NCBI RefSeq assembly: GCF_003001935.1
Contig: NZ_PVNG01000005.1
Location: 310,001 to 374,000 of the forward strand
Source of the DNA: Nonomuraea fuscirosea
Lineage (GTDB): Bacteria > Actinomycetota > Actinomycetes > Streptosporangiales > Streptosporangiaceae
Direction: 5' to 3'
DNA length: 64,000 bases
How positions within the stretch are numbered: position 1 is the stretch's first letter; the number at the start of each line of letters is the position of its first letter. A model generated the notes under the pieces. That model was not told the DNA's origin. It worked only from the letters and a program-made list of their open reading frames with translations, and did no database searches. The translations under genes were made by a program, and so were the position numbers. Shown piece by piece: positions 9,024 to 16,767 of this stretch.

Positions 9024-12000
9024 TCAGGCGGTGTGCCGCTCGATCAGCGCGGCGACCTTGCCGGCCTCCGGTGGGGACGTGACCCGCAGGAAGGTGAGGG
9101 CGCGCCGCCAGGCGGCCACGGCGGCGGGCAGGTCTCCCGCGTCGCGGTGCACGTCGCCCAGCAGGCGCAGGGCCATGCCCTGGCGGCTCGGGGCCTGGAT
9201 GGCCGCGCACATCGCGACGATCTCGTTGAGCAGCGCGGCCGCCGCGTCCAGGCGCCGCTGCCGGTGCCACACCTGAGCTCTGGTGAACAGCACCCGGGCC
9301 TGACCTATCTTGTCGTCTATATCGCGATAGATGGCGAGGGCCTGTTCCAGGAGGCGTTCGGCGTCGGCGAGATCGTGCCGCGCGAGCCGCGCCTCGGCCA
9401 GGCCCAGGGACGCGTAGGCGACGCCGCTCGGGAAGCCGAGCGCGTCGAGCACGCCCAGCGCCTGGCCGAAGTGCCCTTCCGCGCCGGCGGGGTCGCCCTG
9501 GGCGAGCACGATCTCCCCCAGCACGATCCTGGTGAACTCGCGCGAGCGCACGTCGCCGATCTCGTCCGCCGTCCGCACCGCCCGCCGGATGTACGTGTCC
9601 GCGAGCTCCAGCCGGCCCGTGCGGAAGTGGATCCGGCCGACGCCCCGCATGACGGTGATCTCCGTGCTCCGGTCGCCGGCCCGCGTCAGGGCGTCGCCGG
9701 CCTGCTCGTAGCAGGCCAGCGCGTCGGCGTCGCGCCCCCGCAGCCGGTGCAGCTCGGCCTGGTGGACGAGGGTCAGGGCGTGCCCGTGCCGGTCTCCTGC
9801 CTTGTCGAACAGCTCCAGGGCCTCCTCCAGGGCCAGGCCGCAGCCGTCCAGGTCGTCGAGGGCCAGGCACAGCCGGGCGAGCCCGGTCAGCATGGCCGCC
9901 TGCCCGCGCAGGTCGCCCGACACGCGGGCGCTGCGCAGCGCGGTCTCGTGCGTGGTACGCCAGGCGGTGTAGGAGTTCCTGGTCTGGAGCAGGTCCACGG
10001 TGCTGGTGGCCAGATCCCAGCACAGCTCGTCGAACCCCAGCGCCGCACATTGGCGCACGCCCGCCACGACGCCCGCCGCCTCGGCCTCGATCCAGGCCAT
10101 CGGGTCGGCCACCACGTGCTCCGCGGCCTTCGCGTCCGGCCGCCAGACGATCCCGTCGCCGTGGACGACCCGGTAGTCGCCGCCGCAGAGCCGCTGGTGC
10201 GCGCGCTGGGCCAGGTCCAGCCAGCCGCTGAAGGCCCGTTCGAGAGCGGCGGAACGTGCGCCGTCCGTCTCGTCGGCCTCGGCCCGCTCCCGCGCGTACT
10301 CCCTGATCAGGTCGTGGAACCGGAACCGCACCTGCCCACCGGGCCCGTGGCCGGCCACTTCGAGCAGCCGGATGTCGGCCAGCTCCTCCATCAGCTGCTC
10401 GGCCTCGACCTCGGACGTGTCCAGCAGGGCCGCGCCGGCCCAGACCGCGAAGTCCGGCGCTTCCAGCAGGCCCAGCCGGCGGAACATCCGCTGGGCCTGG
10501 GCCGGCAGGCCCTGGTAGCCGATGGCGATGCCGGCCCGGACCTCGCGGGAGCCGTGGGAGAGCTGGCCCAGCCGGCCGCGGGTGTCGCTCAGCCGGGTGA
10601 TCAGGTGGCCCAGGTCCCAGTGGGGCCGCGCGGCGAGCTTGGCGCCGGCGATGCGCACGGCCAACGGCAGCTCGCCGCAGAGCCGGACCAGGGTGCGGGC
10701 GTCGGAGGGCGCCTCGGCCACCTTCTCGGCGCCGATGATGTTCCCCAGCAGCTCGACAGCGTCCGCGACGGGCAGGACGTCGAGGTCGATGCGCCGGGTC
10801 GCGGGGAGCATGGCCAGCCGCTGCCTGCTGGTGATCAGCACGGCGCAGCCGCGCGTGCCCGGGATGAGCGGGCGGACCTGCGCCTCGTCCGCCGCGTTGT
10901 CCAGCACCATGAGGTAGCGCCGGTCGGCCAGGCTCTCGCGGTAGAGCTCGACGCGCTGGTCGAGGTCGGCCGGCAGCCGGGAGGCGTCCAGGCCCAGGGC
11001 GCGCAGGAACCGGCCCAGCGCCTCGGCCGCGTCGAGCGGATGCCGCTCGCAGCCGCGCAGGTCGATGTACAGCTGGCCGTCGGGGAACTCGTGCCTGAGC
11101 CGGTGCGCGACGTGCACGGCTAGCGTGGTCTTGCCCGCGCCTCCCTGGCCGGAGATGGCGCTGACCGGCACGGCCGTGCCGGCGGGCGCGCCGTGGCCGT
11201 GCGCCGAGAGCAGGTTCCCGGTCACCGCGGCCACCTCGTCGCGCCGGCCCACGAAGTCGGCGTGGTCGGGCGGGAGCTGGCAGACCGTGGCGCGCGGTCC
11301 GTGCTCGGCCGCTCTCAGGTCGTCGGCCAGGATGACCGCGTGCAGCCGGCGCAGGTCGAGGCCGGGTTCGACGCCCAGCTCCGCGACGACGTGGGTGCGG
11401 GCCCGCTGGTAGGCCTCCAGGGCTCGGTGGCGCTGGCCGGTCCGTACGTACGCGAGCATGAGCAGGTGCCAGCCCCGCTCGCACAGGGGCTGCTCGGCGA
11501 GGAGCGGCCGCAGGTCGCCGATGGCCTCGGCGGGCATGCCTGCGCCCAGCTTGCCCTCCGCGCCGTCCAGGCGCGCCTCGACCAGCCGTTCCGCCAGCTC
11601 CGCCAGCCGCTCGCGCATCCAGTCGTGCACCTGGACGCCTTCGGCCGGCCGCCCCCGCGACAACGCCAGGGCCCCCTGGAACCCGCGTATCGCGGCGACC
11701 AGATCGCCCCGCCGCATGTCGGCCCGCGCCCGGCGCACCTCCCGGTCGAAGACCAGCAGGTCGACGTCCTCCTCATCGGCTTCGAGCAGGTAGCCCGAGC
11801 CCGTGGTGAACAGCCGGAGGTCGGACGCGAGCGCCTTCCTGATGCGGGCGACGTGGGTCTGCAGGTTGGAGACGGCGGAGGGCGGAGCCGCCGCCCACAG
11901 CGCGGCGATCAGCCGGTCCCTGGGGACGGGCGTGTTGACGTTGAGGAGGAGCGTGGTCAGGACCGCGGCCTCTTTGCCCTTGAGCGCGATCTCCCGCCCG

Positions 12001-12053
12001 TCCGCCGCCCGCACCTGGACGGGGCCCAGGATGCCGAACGTCGCTCCCGCCAT
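9024..12053 (-). CDS. SARP-family regulator with NB-ARC and TPR domains (AfsR-like)
   Basis: A 1009-residue regulator of the AfsR/DnrI group. Residues 1-95 form an OmpR-type winged helix (FGILGPVQV, LPRDRLI-like, SNLQTHVARIRKAL). They are followed by a bacterial transcriptional activation domain to about residue 250. An NB-ARC ATPase follows with the P-loop ISGQGGAGKTTLA near residue 300 and MVLDNAADEAQVRPL as Walker B region. The C-terminal half is rich in TPR-like helices (ELHRLRGRDADALACYEQAG). Such proteins activate secondary-metabolite genes after ATP-dependent oligomerisation. No biosynthetic cluster is adjacent apart from the FAD monooxygenase downstream. It is divergent from the SWIM/DUF6493 unit with about 150 bp between. 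Confidence 0.92.
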   Translation of the reverse strand: MAGATFGILGPVQVRAADGREIALKGKEAAVLTTLLLNVNTPVPRDRLIAALWAAAPPSAVSNLQTHVARIRKALASDLRLFTTGSGYLLEADEEDVDLLVFDREVRRARADMRRGDLVAAIRGFQGALALSRGRPAEGVQVHDWMRERLAELAERLVEARLDGAEGKLGAGMPAEAIGDLRPLLAEQPLCERGWHLLMLAYVRTGQRHRALEAYQRARTHVVAELGVEPGLDLRRLHAVILADDLRAAEHGPRATVCQLPPDHADFVGRRDEVAAVTGNLLSAHGHGAPAGTAVPVSAISGQGGAGKTTLAVHVAHRLRHEFPDGQLYIDLRGCERHPLDAAEALGRFLRALGLDASRLPADLDQRVELYRESLADRRYLMVLDNAADEAQVRPLIPGTRGCAVLITSRQRLAMLPATRRIDLDVLPVADAVELLGNIIGAEKVAEAPSDARTLVRLCGELPLAVRIAGAKLAARPHWDLGHLITRLSDTRGRLGQLSHGSREVRAGIAIGYQGLPAQAQRMFRRLGLLEAPDFAVWAGAALLDTSEVEAEQLMEELADIRLLEVAGHGPGGQVRFRFHDLIREYARERAEADETDGARSAALERAFSGWLDLAQRAHQRLCGGDYRVVHGDGIVWRPDAKAAEHVVADPMAWIEAEAAGVVAGVRQCAALGFDELCWDLATSTVDLLQTRNSYTAWRTTHETALRSARVSGDLRGQAAMLTGLARLCLALDDLDGCGLALEEALELFDKAGDRHGHALTLVHQAELHRLRGRDADALACYEQAGDALTRAGDRSTEITVMRGVGRIHFRTGRLELADTYIRRAVRTADEIGDVRSREFTRIVLGEIVLAQGDPAGAEGHFGQALGVLDALGFPSGVAYASLGLAEARLARHDLADAERLLEQALAIYRDIDDKIGQARVLFTRAQVWHRQRRLDAAAALLNEIVAMCAAIQAPSRQGMALRLLGDVHRDAGDLPAAVAAWRRALTFLRVTSPPEAGKVAALIERHTA

Positions 12054-12205
12054 AGCCGTGCCCCCGCTGAGTGGATGTGTGGCTCCCCCGACAGAGTTCG
12101 ATCACTAGTAGCGCGCGGTCAGGGCGGCCGTCAAGGCCGGGGTCCTATGCCCTCGCTCACATCGGCCGAGCCGGTTTGTCGGTGTGTTGATCTACTGTCC
12201 CGGCC

Positions 12206-13534
12206 ATGACCTCAACGACGCAGGCGTACACGTACGCCGCGCCCTCCTCCCTCGTCGACGGCCGGCTCGGCCTGGCGACCTCCGGCGGCCGGGCCCTGTC
12301 CGGCCCGGCCGTCGCCCCCCGGTTCTTCAGCGGCGTGGTGACCCAGGCCGCCCCCGCCGCGGCGGCCCTGCTCGGTGTCGCCGACGTGGCGCTGGCCCGC
12401 TACCACCAGCCGCAGTCGCGGCCCGGCTGGGTGCGCGACCCCGTGGTGACGTGCAACGGCGACCGGCTCAGGTTCGAGTCGTTCTCGGCCTGCGGCGGCG
12501 TCTACGCCCGGCTCGACCTGCTGAGCGGCGCGCTCGACGGCGAGGTGTTCGACCGGGGCACCACCAACGTCGACGTGAACGCGCCGCTGCGCGAGGCTCT
12601 GGCCCGCATCGGCGCGCGTGACCCGCTGCACCTGGGGGTGGGCCTGGACGAGCTGGTCGTGACCACGATGGACGGCGCGGTGGTGGAGAAGAAGGTGCCG
12701 CTGCCCGAGCGCTGGCTGCGCGGCTTCGCCGAGGTGCAGGTCATCGCCTCCGGCATGGACCAGCGCGGCGAGCTGGCCGGCATGGCGGCGGTGCGGTTCC
12801 TGCGCGGGCTGCCCAGGAAGGGCACGGTGTGGGTGGCGCAGGCGGGGCGCGAGCTGAAGGTCTCGCCGCGTCAGGTCCCCGGCTCGGTCCAGCTCGCCGG
12901 CCCCAACCGGCTGGCCACCCTGCTGCCGCTGCTGCGCTTCGCGAAGTCCCTGCGGGTGTACGGCCCGGCCGACGCCGCCTCCAGCGCCTGGGAGCTGGAG
13001 CTGCCCGGCATGCGCTACACGCTGACCCTGTCGCCCGAGCGCTGGCGCGGCTTCTCCGGCGAGGGCGCGGTGCTCGACGACCTGGCCACCGACGAGGCCG
13101 AGAACGACGCCGACGTGGTGGGCATGCTGCTCAACTTCGAGCCCGAGGTCGAGATCGGCCTGCTGGCGGACCGGGCCGGTCTGCCCGCCGACCGGGTGCG
13201 GGCGGCGCTGACCCAGCTCGGCGTGGCCGGCCGGGTCGGCTACGACCTGTCGGAGGCCGCCCACTTCCATCGCGAGCTGCCGTACGACAAGGACGACGTG
13301 AGCCTGCTCAACCCGCGGCTGGCCAAGGCGCGCAGGCTCGTCGAGGCGGGCGCCGTGCGGCTCGAAGGCGAGTCGGCCACCGTCCGCACCACGGGCGGCA
13401 CCCGCCGGGTCTCGCCGGCCGACGGCTCCTGCACCTGCGAGTGGTGGTGGGACCATCGCGGCTCGCGCGGGCCGTGCAAACACGTGCTGGCCGCCCGGAT
13501 CGTCGCCCGCGCCGCCGTGGAGGTCTCCCGATGA
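12206..13534 (+). CDS. SWIM zinc-finger protein
   Basis: A 442-residue protein whose C-terminus carries a SWIM zinc finger: C-T-C, then 12 residues, then C-K-H (SCTCEWWWDHRGSRGPCKHVL), matching CxCxnCxH. The rest is alpha/beta sequence without a recognisable catalytic motif. SWIM fingers bind DNA or proteins. It is the first gene of a coupled unit: its TGA overlaps the ATG of the next gene (ATGA at 13531-13534). The pairing with two DUF6493-like proteins is conserved in actinomycetes as far as I recall. The joint function is not established and should be treated as unknown. Confidence 0.85.
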   Translation: MTSTTQAYTYAAPSSLVDGRLGLATSGGRALSGPAVAPRFFSGVVTQAAPAAAALLGVADVALARYHQPQSRPGWVRDPVVTCNGDRLRFESFSACGGVYARLDLLSGALDGEVFDRGTTNVDVNAPLREALARIGARDPLHLGVGLDELVVTTMDGAVVEKKVPLPERWLRGFAEVQVIASGMDQRGELAGMAAVRFLRGLPRKGTVWVAQAGRELKVSPRQVPGSVQLAGPNRLATLLPLLRFAKSLRVYGPADAASSAWELELPGMRYTLTLSPERWRGFSGEGAVLDDLATDEAENDADVVGMLLNFEPEVEIGLLADRAGLPADRVRAALTQLGVAGRVGYDLSEAAHFHRELPYDKDDVSLLNPRLAKARRLVEAGAVRLEGESATVRTTGGTRRVSPADGSCTCEWWWDHRGSRGPCKHVLAARIVARAAVEVSR

Positions 13535-16500
13535 GCCTCTGGACCGAGATCCGCGACCTGGTCGCCCGCGGCCAGGTCACCCTCCTGGCCGCCCGGCTGG
13601 TCAAGCTCACCGACGCGGAACGCGCCGAGCTCGGCGCGCGTTTACCCGGCCTGGTCAAGGAGCTGCGCCACGTCCACGCCGAGCAGGTGCGCGCCGCGCA
13701 TCCCGACGACTTCGACGACGAGCTGGAGTCCTGGGAGATCGGCGACCTGATCGACACGGCCGCCCCCGCGTTGCTGCTGACCGGGGTCGCCGTCATCACC
13801 GGTCCGGCCGCCGCCGTGACGTGGATGACCAGCCGCGACGTCAACCGCCGCTGGGCCGGGGACATCGACGTCATCCAGGTGTGCCGGGTGGCGGCCACCC
13901 GTCCCCTGGAGTGGCGCCGCGACGTCGCCGTCCGGCTGGCCAGGCGGATCCGCCGCCCAGGCGACCGCATCGCGCCGCTGGCCGTGGCGCTGCTGCGCGA
14001 GTCCGGCGCTGCGCCGCCCGACCACGACCCGCTGGTGGCCGCCTGGCTGGCCGGGCCGGTCGTGGCCCGTGACCCGCTGACGCGCGTGCTGCTGCCCCGG
14101 GTCTTCGACGCCGACGGCGCGGGCCGCGCCCTGCGTGACGAGCGGCTGGAGCCGCGGCCGTCGCACTGGCTGGCCGCCGCCGTCCGCGAGCTGCCCAGGC
14201 AGCAGGTGCTCGACGGTTGCGTGAGCCGTTTCCTGCGCGGCGGCGAGGCGCAGGATCTGCGCTTCTTCGTCCGGCTGCACACGCTGCTCGCCCCCACGCC
14301 CGCCGAGTCCGCTCCCCGCCTGCGCGACTACCTGCGGCTGCTGCCGTCCGCGCCCGGCCCGGTCGCCGAGCTGGCCGCCGGGCAGGTGCGCGCGGCGCCG
14401 CCGCTCGGCCACGCCGACCTGGTCGAGGCGGTCGAGGCGCTCACCTTCAGGGCCGAGGCCAAGCTCGCCGTCACGGGGCTGCGCTGGCTCGACCAGGCGC
14501 TCCGTGCCGCGCCGGAGGCGGCCGGCGACTTCGTGCCCGCGCTGACCACGGCGTACGCGCACCAGTCCTTCGACGTACGCAACCGCGCGGTCGAGCTGAG
14601 CCTGAAGCACGCCGAGGTGTTCGCCGGCCACTCCGAGGCGATCCGCGACGGCCTGCACCACCTCCCCGCCGACCTGGGCGCGAAGCTGGCCGAGCGGTTC
14701 GGCGGGGAGATCCCGGCCGAGGCGCTGCCGGAGCGCAAGGAGTTCCCGCCGCTGCCGGAACCCGCCGCGCCGCGGCCGTTCCCCGAGCCTTCGCTCTCCC
14801 TGAGCGACGGCGAGCGCTGGGTCCGCGACGAACGCTGGCTGGCCGCCTTCGTCGCCGCGGCCGCCGGTGACCGGGAAGAGCTGCGCCGTCAGCTCGGGCC
14901 CCGCGTCGAGCAGGGCCTGCCTCACTGGCAGGACTGGCGGCGCAAGGACATGCGCCTCGACCCGGACGACTGGCAGTCGACGTTGTGCGCCGAGCTCGTG
15001 ACCCCCGGCAGCGTGCCCGAACGGCCGCCGGTCGGGCCGCAGAAGTTCTGGGACGCCGCGAACCACTCCGTACGGGTGCGCGTCCTCACCCGTGGCGAGG
15101 AGCCCGACGACGAGCCGTCGCCCCGGCGGATCACCGTGGGAGGCTTCCACCGGCCCGGCCGCTACCTCGACGACGACGCCCCGCTGCGTGCCTTCTTCAT
15201 CACCTGGACCAGCGACGACGGCCCCGCTCATGCGGTGGCCCACGAAGGCGGGCGGCCGGTCCCGTTCGCCGGCGGCCGGATCCACCTGGGCCCCTCCCCC
15301 ACCGACACCACCGACGCCACCGACGCCACCGAGCCCAGGGATCCCACCGATCCCACTGACGCCGAGCAGCCGCCGGAGCGCGGCGAGGACCCGCGGCCGG
15401 ATCGTCCGGTGGGGACCCGCGCCTGTTACGACGACTCAGCGGAGGCCATGCCGTCCCACGTCCTGAGCCTCGCCTACGACCGGATGGCCGAGCTCGGCGT
15501 CGACCCCGCCCGGATCAGGGCGATGCTGGCAGGAGGCCCAGTGCCTCCGCCGGGCGCGGACGAGCCGCTCGTGCAGGTGACCGTGGTCTTCGTCCCGCCC
15601 CGGCTGCGTTCGTTCCTGCCCAAGGCGCTGCCCGAGCACGAGGAGTGGCGGCGGCGCAACCACCTGCCCCATCCCCACCGCGTCACCCCGCCGCACGACT
15701 TCCTGCTCCTCCGCTACGCCGAGCTCCTCGCGGCCCTGCGCGACGGCGTCCTGCCGCCGGTGTTGCTGGCCACGCCGACCTGGATGAGCGGCCATCTCGA
15801 CCCCGACGTGCTGGTCGACCGGCTGGAGACCTGCGCCGCCGCCGGCGTCGAGCCGGTCCCGTCCGACCTGGCGCAGGCGCTGCTGCGGCTGCCCAGGGGC
15901 CGCCACCAGGCCGCGGCCGAGCGGGCGGCCAAGGTCGACTCGGAGGCGGCGCGCTCTGCCGCCCACTGGCTCGCCGGTGACGGTATGGCCGACCCCGAGT
16001 GCGGCCTGGTGTGGCGTCACATGGTCGACGCGTCCATGGTCGAGTTCGGCGACACGGAGCCGGAACACTTCACCTCGGTCAGGTTGCGGCCCGTGCTGCG
16101 GGTGACGGCCCCGACCGGCCACCGGCTGATCGACGAGGTGCTGCTGCGCGAGCCGTCCGACTACCTTTACGACGACTACAACAGCACGACGTGGGCCTGG
16201 CCCGCCATGCTGCCCTCGCATCGCGAGATCGTGGCCGTCAACCTCCTGCCCTACCTGCTGCGCGGCCACTGGGGCACGTGGGCGGTTCCGGCGGAGCTCG
16301 CCGGCCTGGAGATCGCCCAGGGCCCGCTCGGCGAGGCCACCGCGGTGACGCTCGCCTTCCTCCTCGTCCAGGGTGTGCCCGGCCTGGTCCCGCTGATCCT
16401 GCGCCTGGCCGCCAAGGGCGAACTGCCCGCCGAGGCGATCGGCCGCCAGCTCGCGCTGGTGCTGCGCCGCACCTGGCTGGAGACCCGTCCCGCCATCACG

Positions 16501-16767
16501 GCCCTGACGGAGCTGGCCGAGGCCGGCGGCCACCACGAGGTGTGGCGCATCCTGCACGCCCTGCTGCCCGAACTGCTGCCGCGCGAGGGGCAGCGCGCCA
16601 ACGTGACCCACACCGAGCTCGTCGCCCTCGCCGCCGACGTGGCCGGCTGGACCGGCGCGCGCGGGGAGATCCCGGCCGTGACCGCGTTCACGGGCAGCCG
16701 ACGCAAGAGCCGCTTCGCCCACGAGTGCCAGCGCCTGCACACCCAGCTCACGGGGGCCACGTCATGA
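13531..16767 (+). CDS. DUF6493-like large helical protein, copy 1
   Basis: A 1078-residue protein starting at the ATG that overlaps the SWIM gene stop, with a GGAGG site just upstream. The N-terminus has a LTDAER motif; a conserved block FLRGGEAQDLRFFVRLHTLLAPTP begins near residue 233. The chain looks all-helical and HEAT-like, with a weakly conserved hydrophobic stretch TPALLLTGVAVITGPAAAVTW near residue 78. Around residues 590-612 it contains a low-complexity TDTTDATDATEPRDPTDPTD linker. It is clearly paralogous to the next gene, which starts at an ATGA overlap (16764). I assign it to the DUF6493 family by resemblance. No catalytic function is visible. Confidence 0.75.
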   Translation: MSLWTEIRDLVARGQVTLLAARLVKLTDAERAELGARLPGLVKELRHVHAEQVRAAHPDDFDDELESWEIGDLIDTAAPALLLTGVAVITGPAAAVTWMTSRDVNRRWAGDIDVIQVCRVAATRPLEWRRDVAVRLARRIRRPGDRIAPLAVALLRESGAAPPDHDPLVAAWLAGPVVARDPLTRVLLPRVFDADGAGRALRDERLEPRPSHWLAAAVRELPRQQVLDGCVSRFLRGGEAQDLRFFVRLHTLLAPTPAESAPRLRDYLRLLPSAPGPVAELAAGQVRAAPPLGHADLVEAVEALTFRAEAKLAVTGLRWLDQALRAAPEAAGDFVPALTTAYAHQSFDVRNRAVELSLKHAEVFAGHSEAIRDGLHHLPADLGAKLAERFGGEIPAEALPERKEFPPLPEPAAPRPFPEPSLSLSDGERWVRDERWLAAFVAAAAGDREELRRQLGPRVEQGLPHWQDWRRKDMRLDPDDWQSTLCAELVTPGSVPERPPVGPQKFWDAANHSVRVRVLTRGEEPDDEPSPRRITVGGFHRPGRYLDDDAPLRAFFITWTSDDGPAHAVAHEGGRPVPFAGGRIHLGPSPTDTTDATDATEPRDPTDPTDAEQPPERGEDPRPDRPVGTRACYDDSAEAMPSHVLSLAYDRMAELGVDPARIRAMLAGGPVPPPGADEPLVQVTVVFVPPRLRSFLPKALPEHEEWRRRNHLPHPHRVTPPHDFLLLRYAELLAALRDGVLPPVLLATPTWMSGHLDPDVLVDRLETCAAAGVEPVPSDLAQALLRLPRGRHQAAAERAAKVDSEAARSAAHWLAGDGMADPECGLVWRHMVDASMVEFGDTEPEHFTSVRLRPVLRVTAPTGHRLIDEVLLREPSDYLYDDYNSTTWAWPAMLPSHREIVAVNLLPYLLRGHWGTWAVPAELAGLEIAQGPLGEATAVTLAFLLVQGVPGLVPLILRLAAKGELPAEAIGRQLALVLRRTWLETRPAITALTELAEAGGHHEVWRILHALLPELLPREGQRANVTHTELVALAADVAGWTGARGEIPAVTAFTGSRRKSRFAHECQRLHTQLTGATS

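Noticed and set aside
7651-11484. Very long open frame on the minus strand (over 1200 codons)
   Set aside because: It is an Arg/Pro/Ala-rich shadow in another frame of the monooxygenase and SARP genes, produced by high third-position GC; no domain is visible.
15301-15365. Repeated ACCGAC/ACCGATCCC units resembling a DNA repeat
   Set aside because: It is in-frame low-complexity TD-rich linker of DUF6493-like copy 1, not a separate element.
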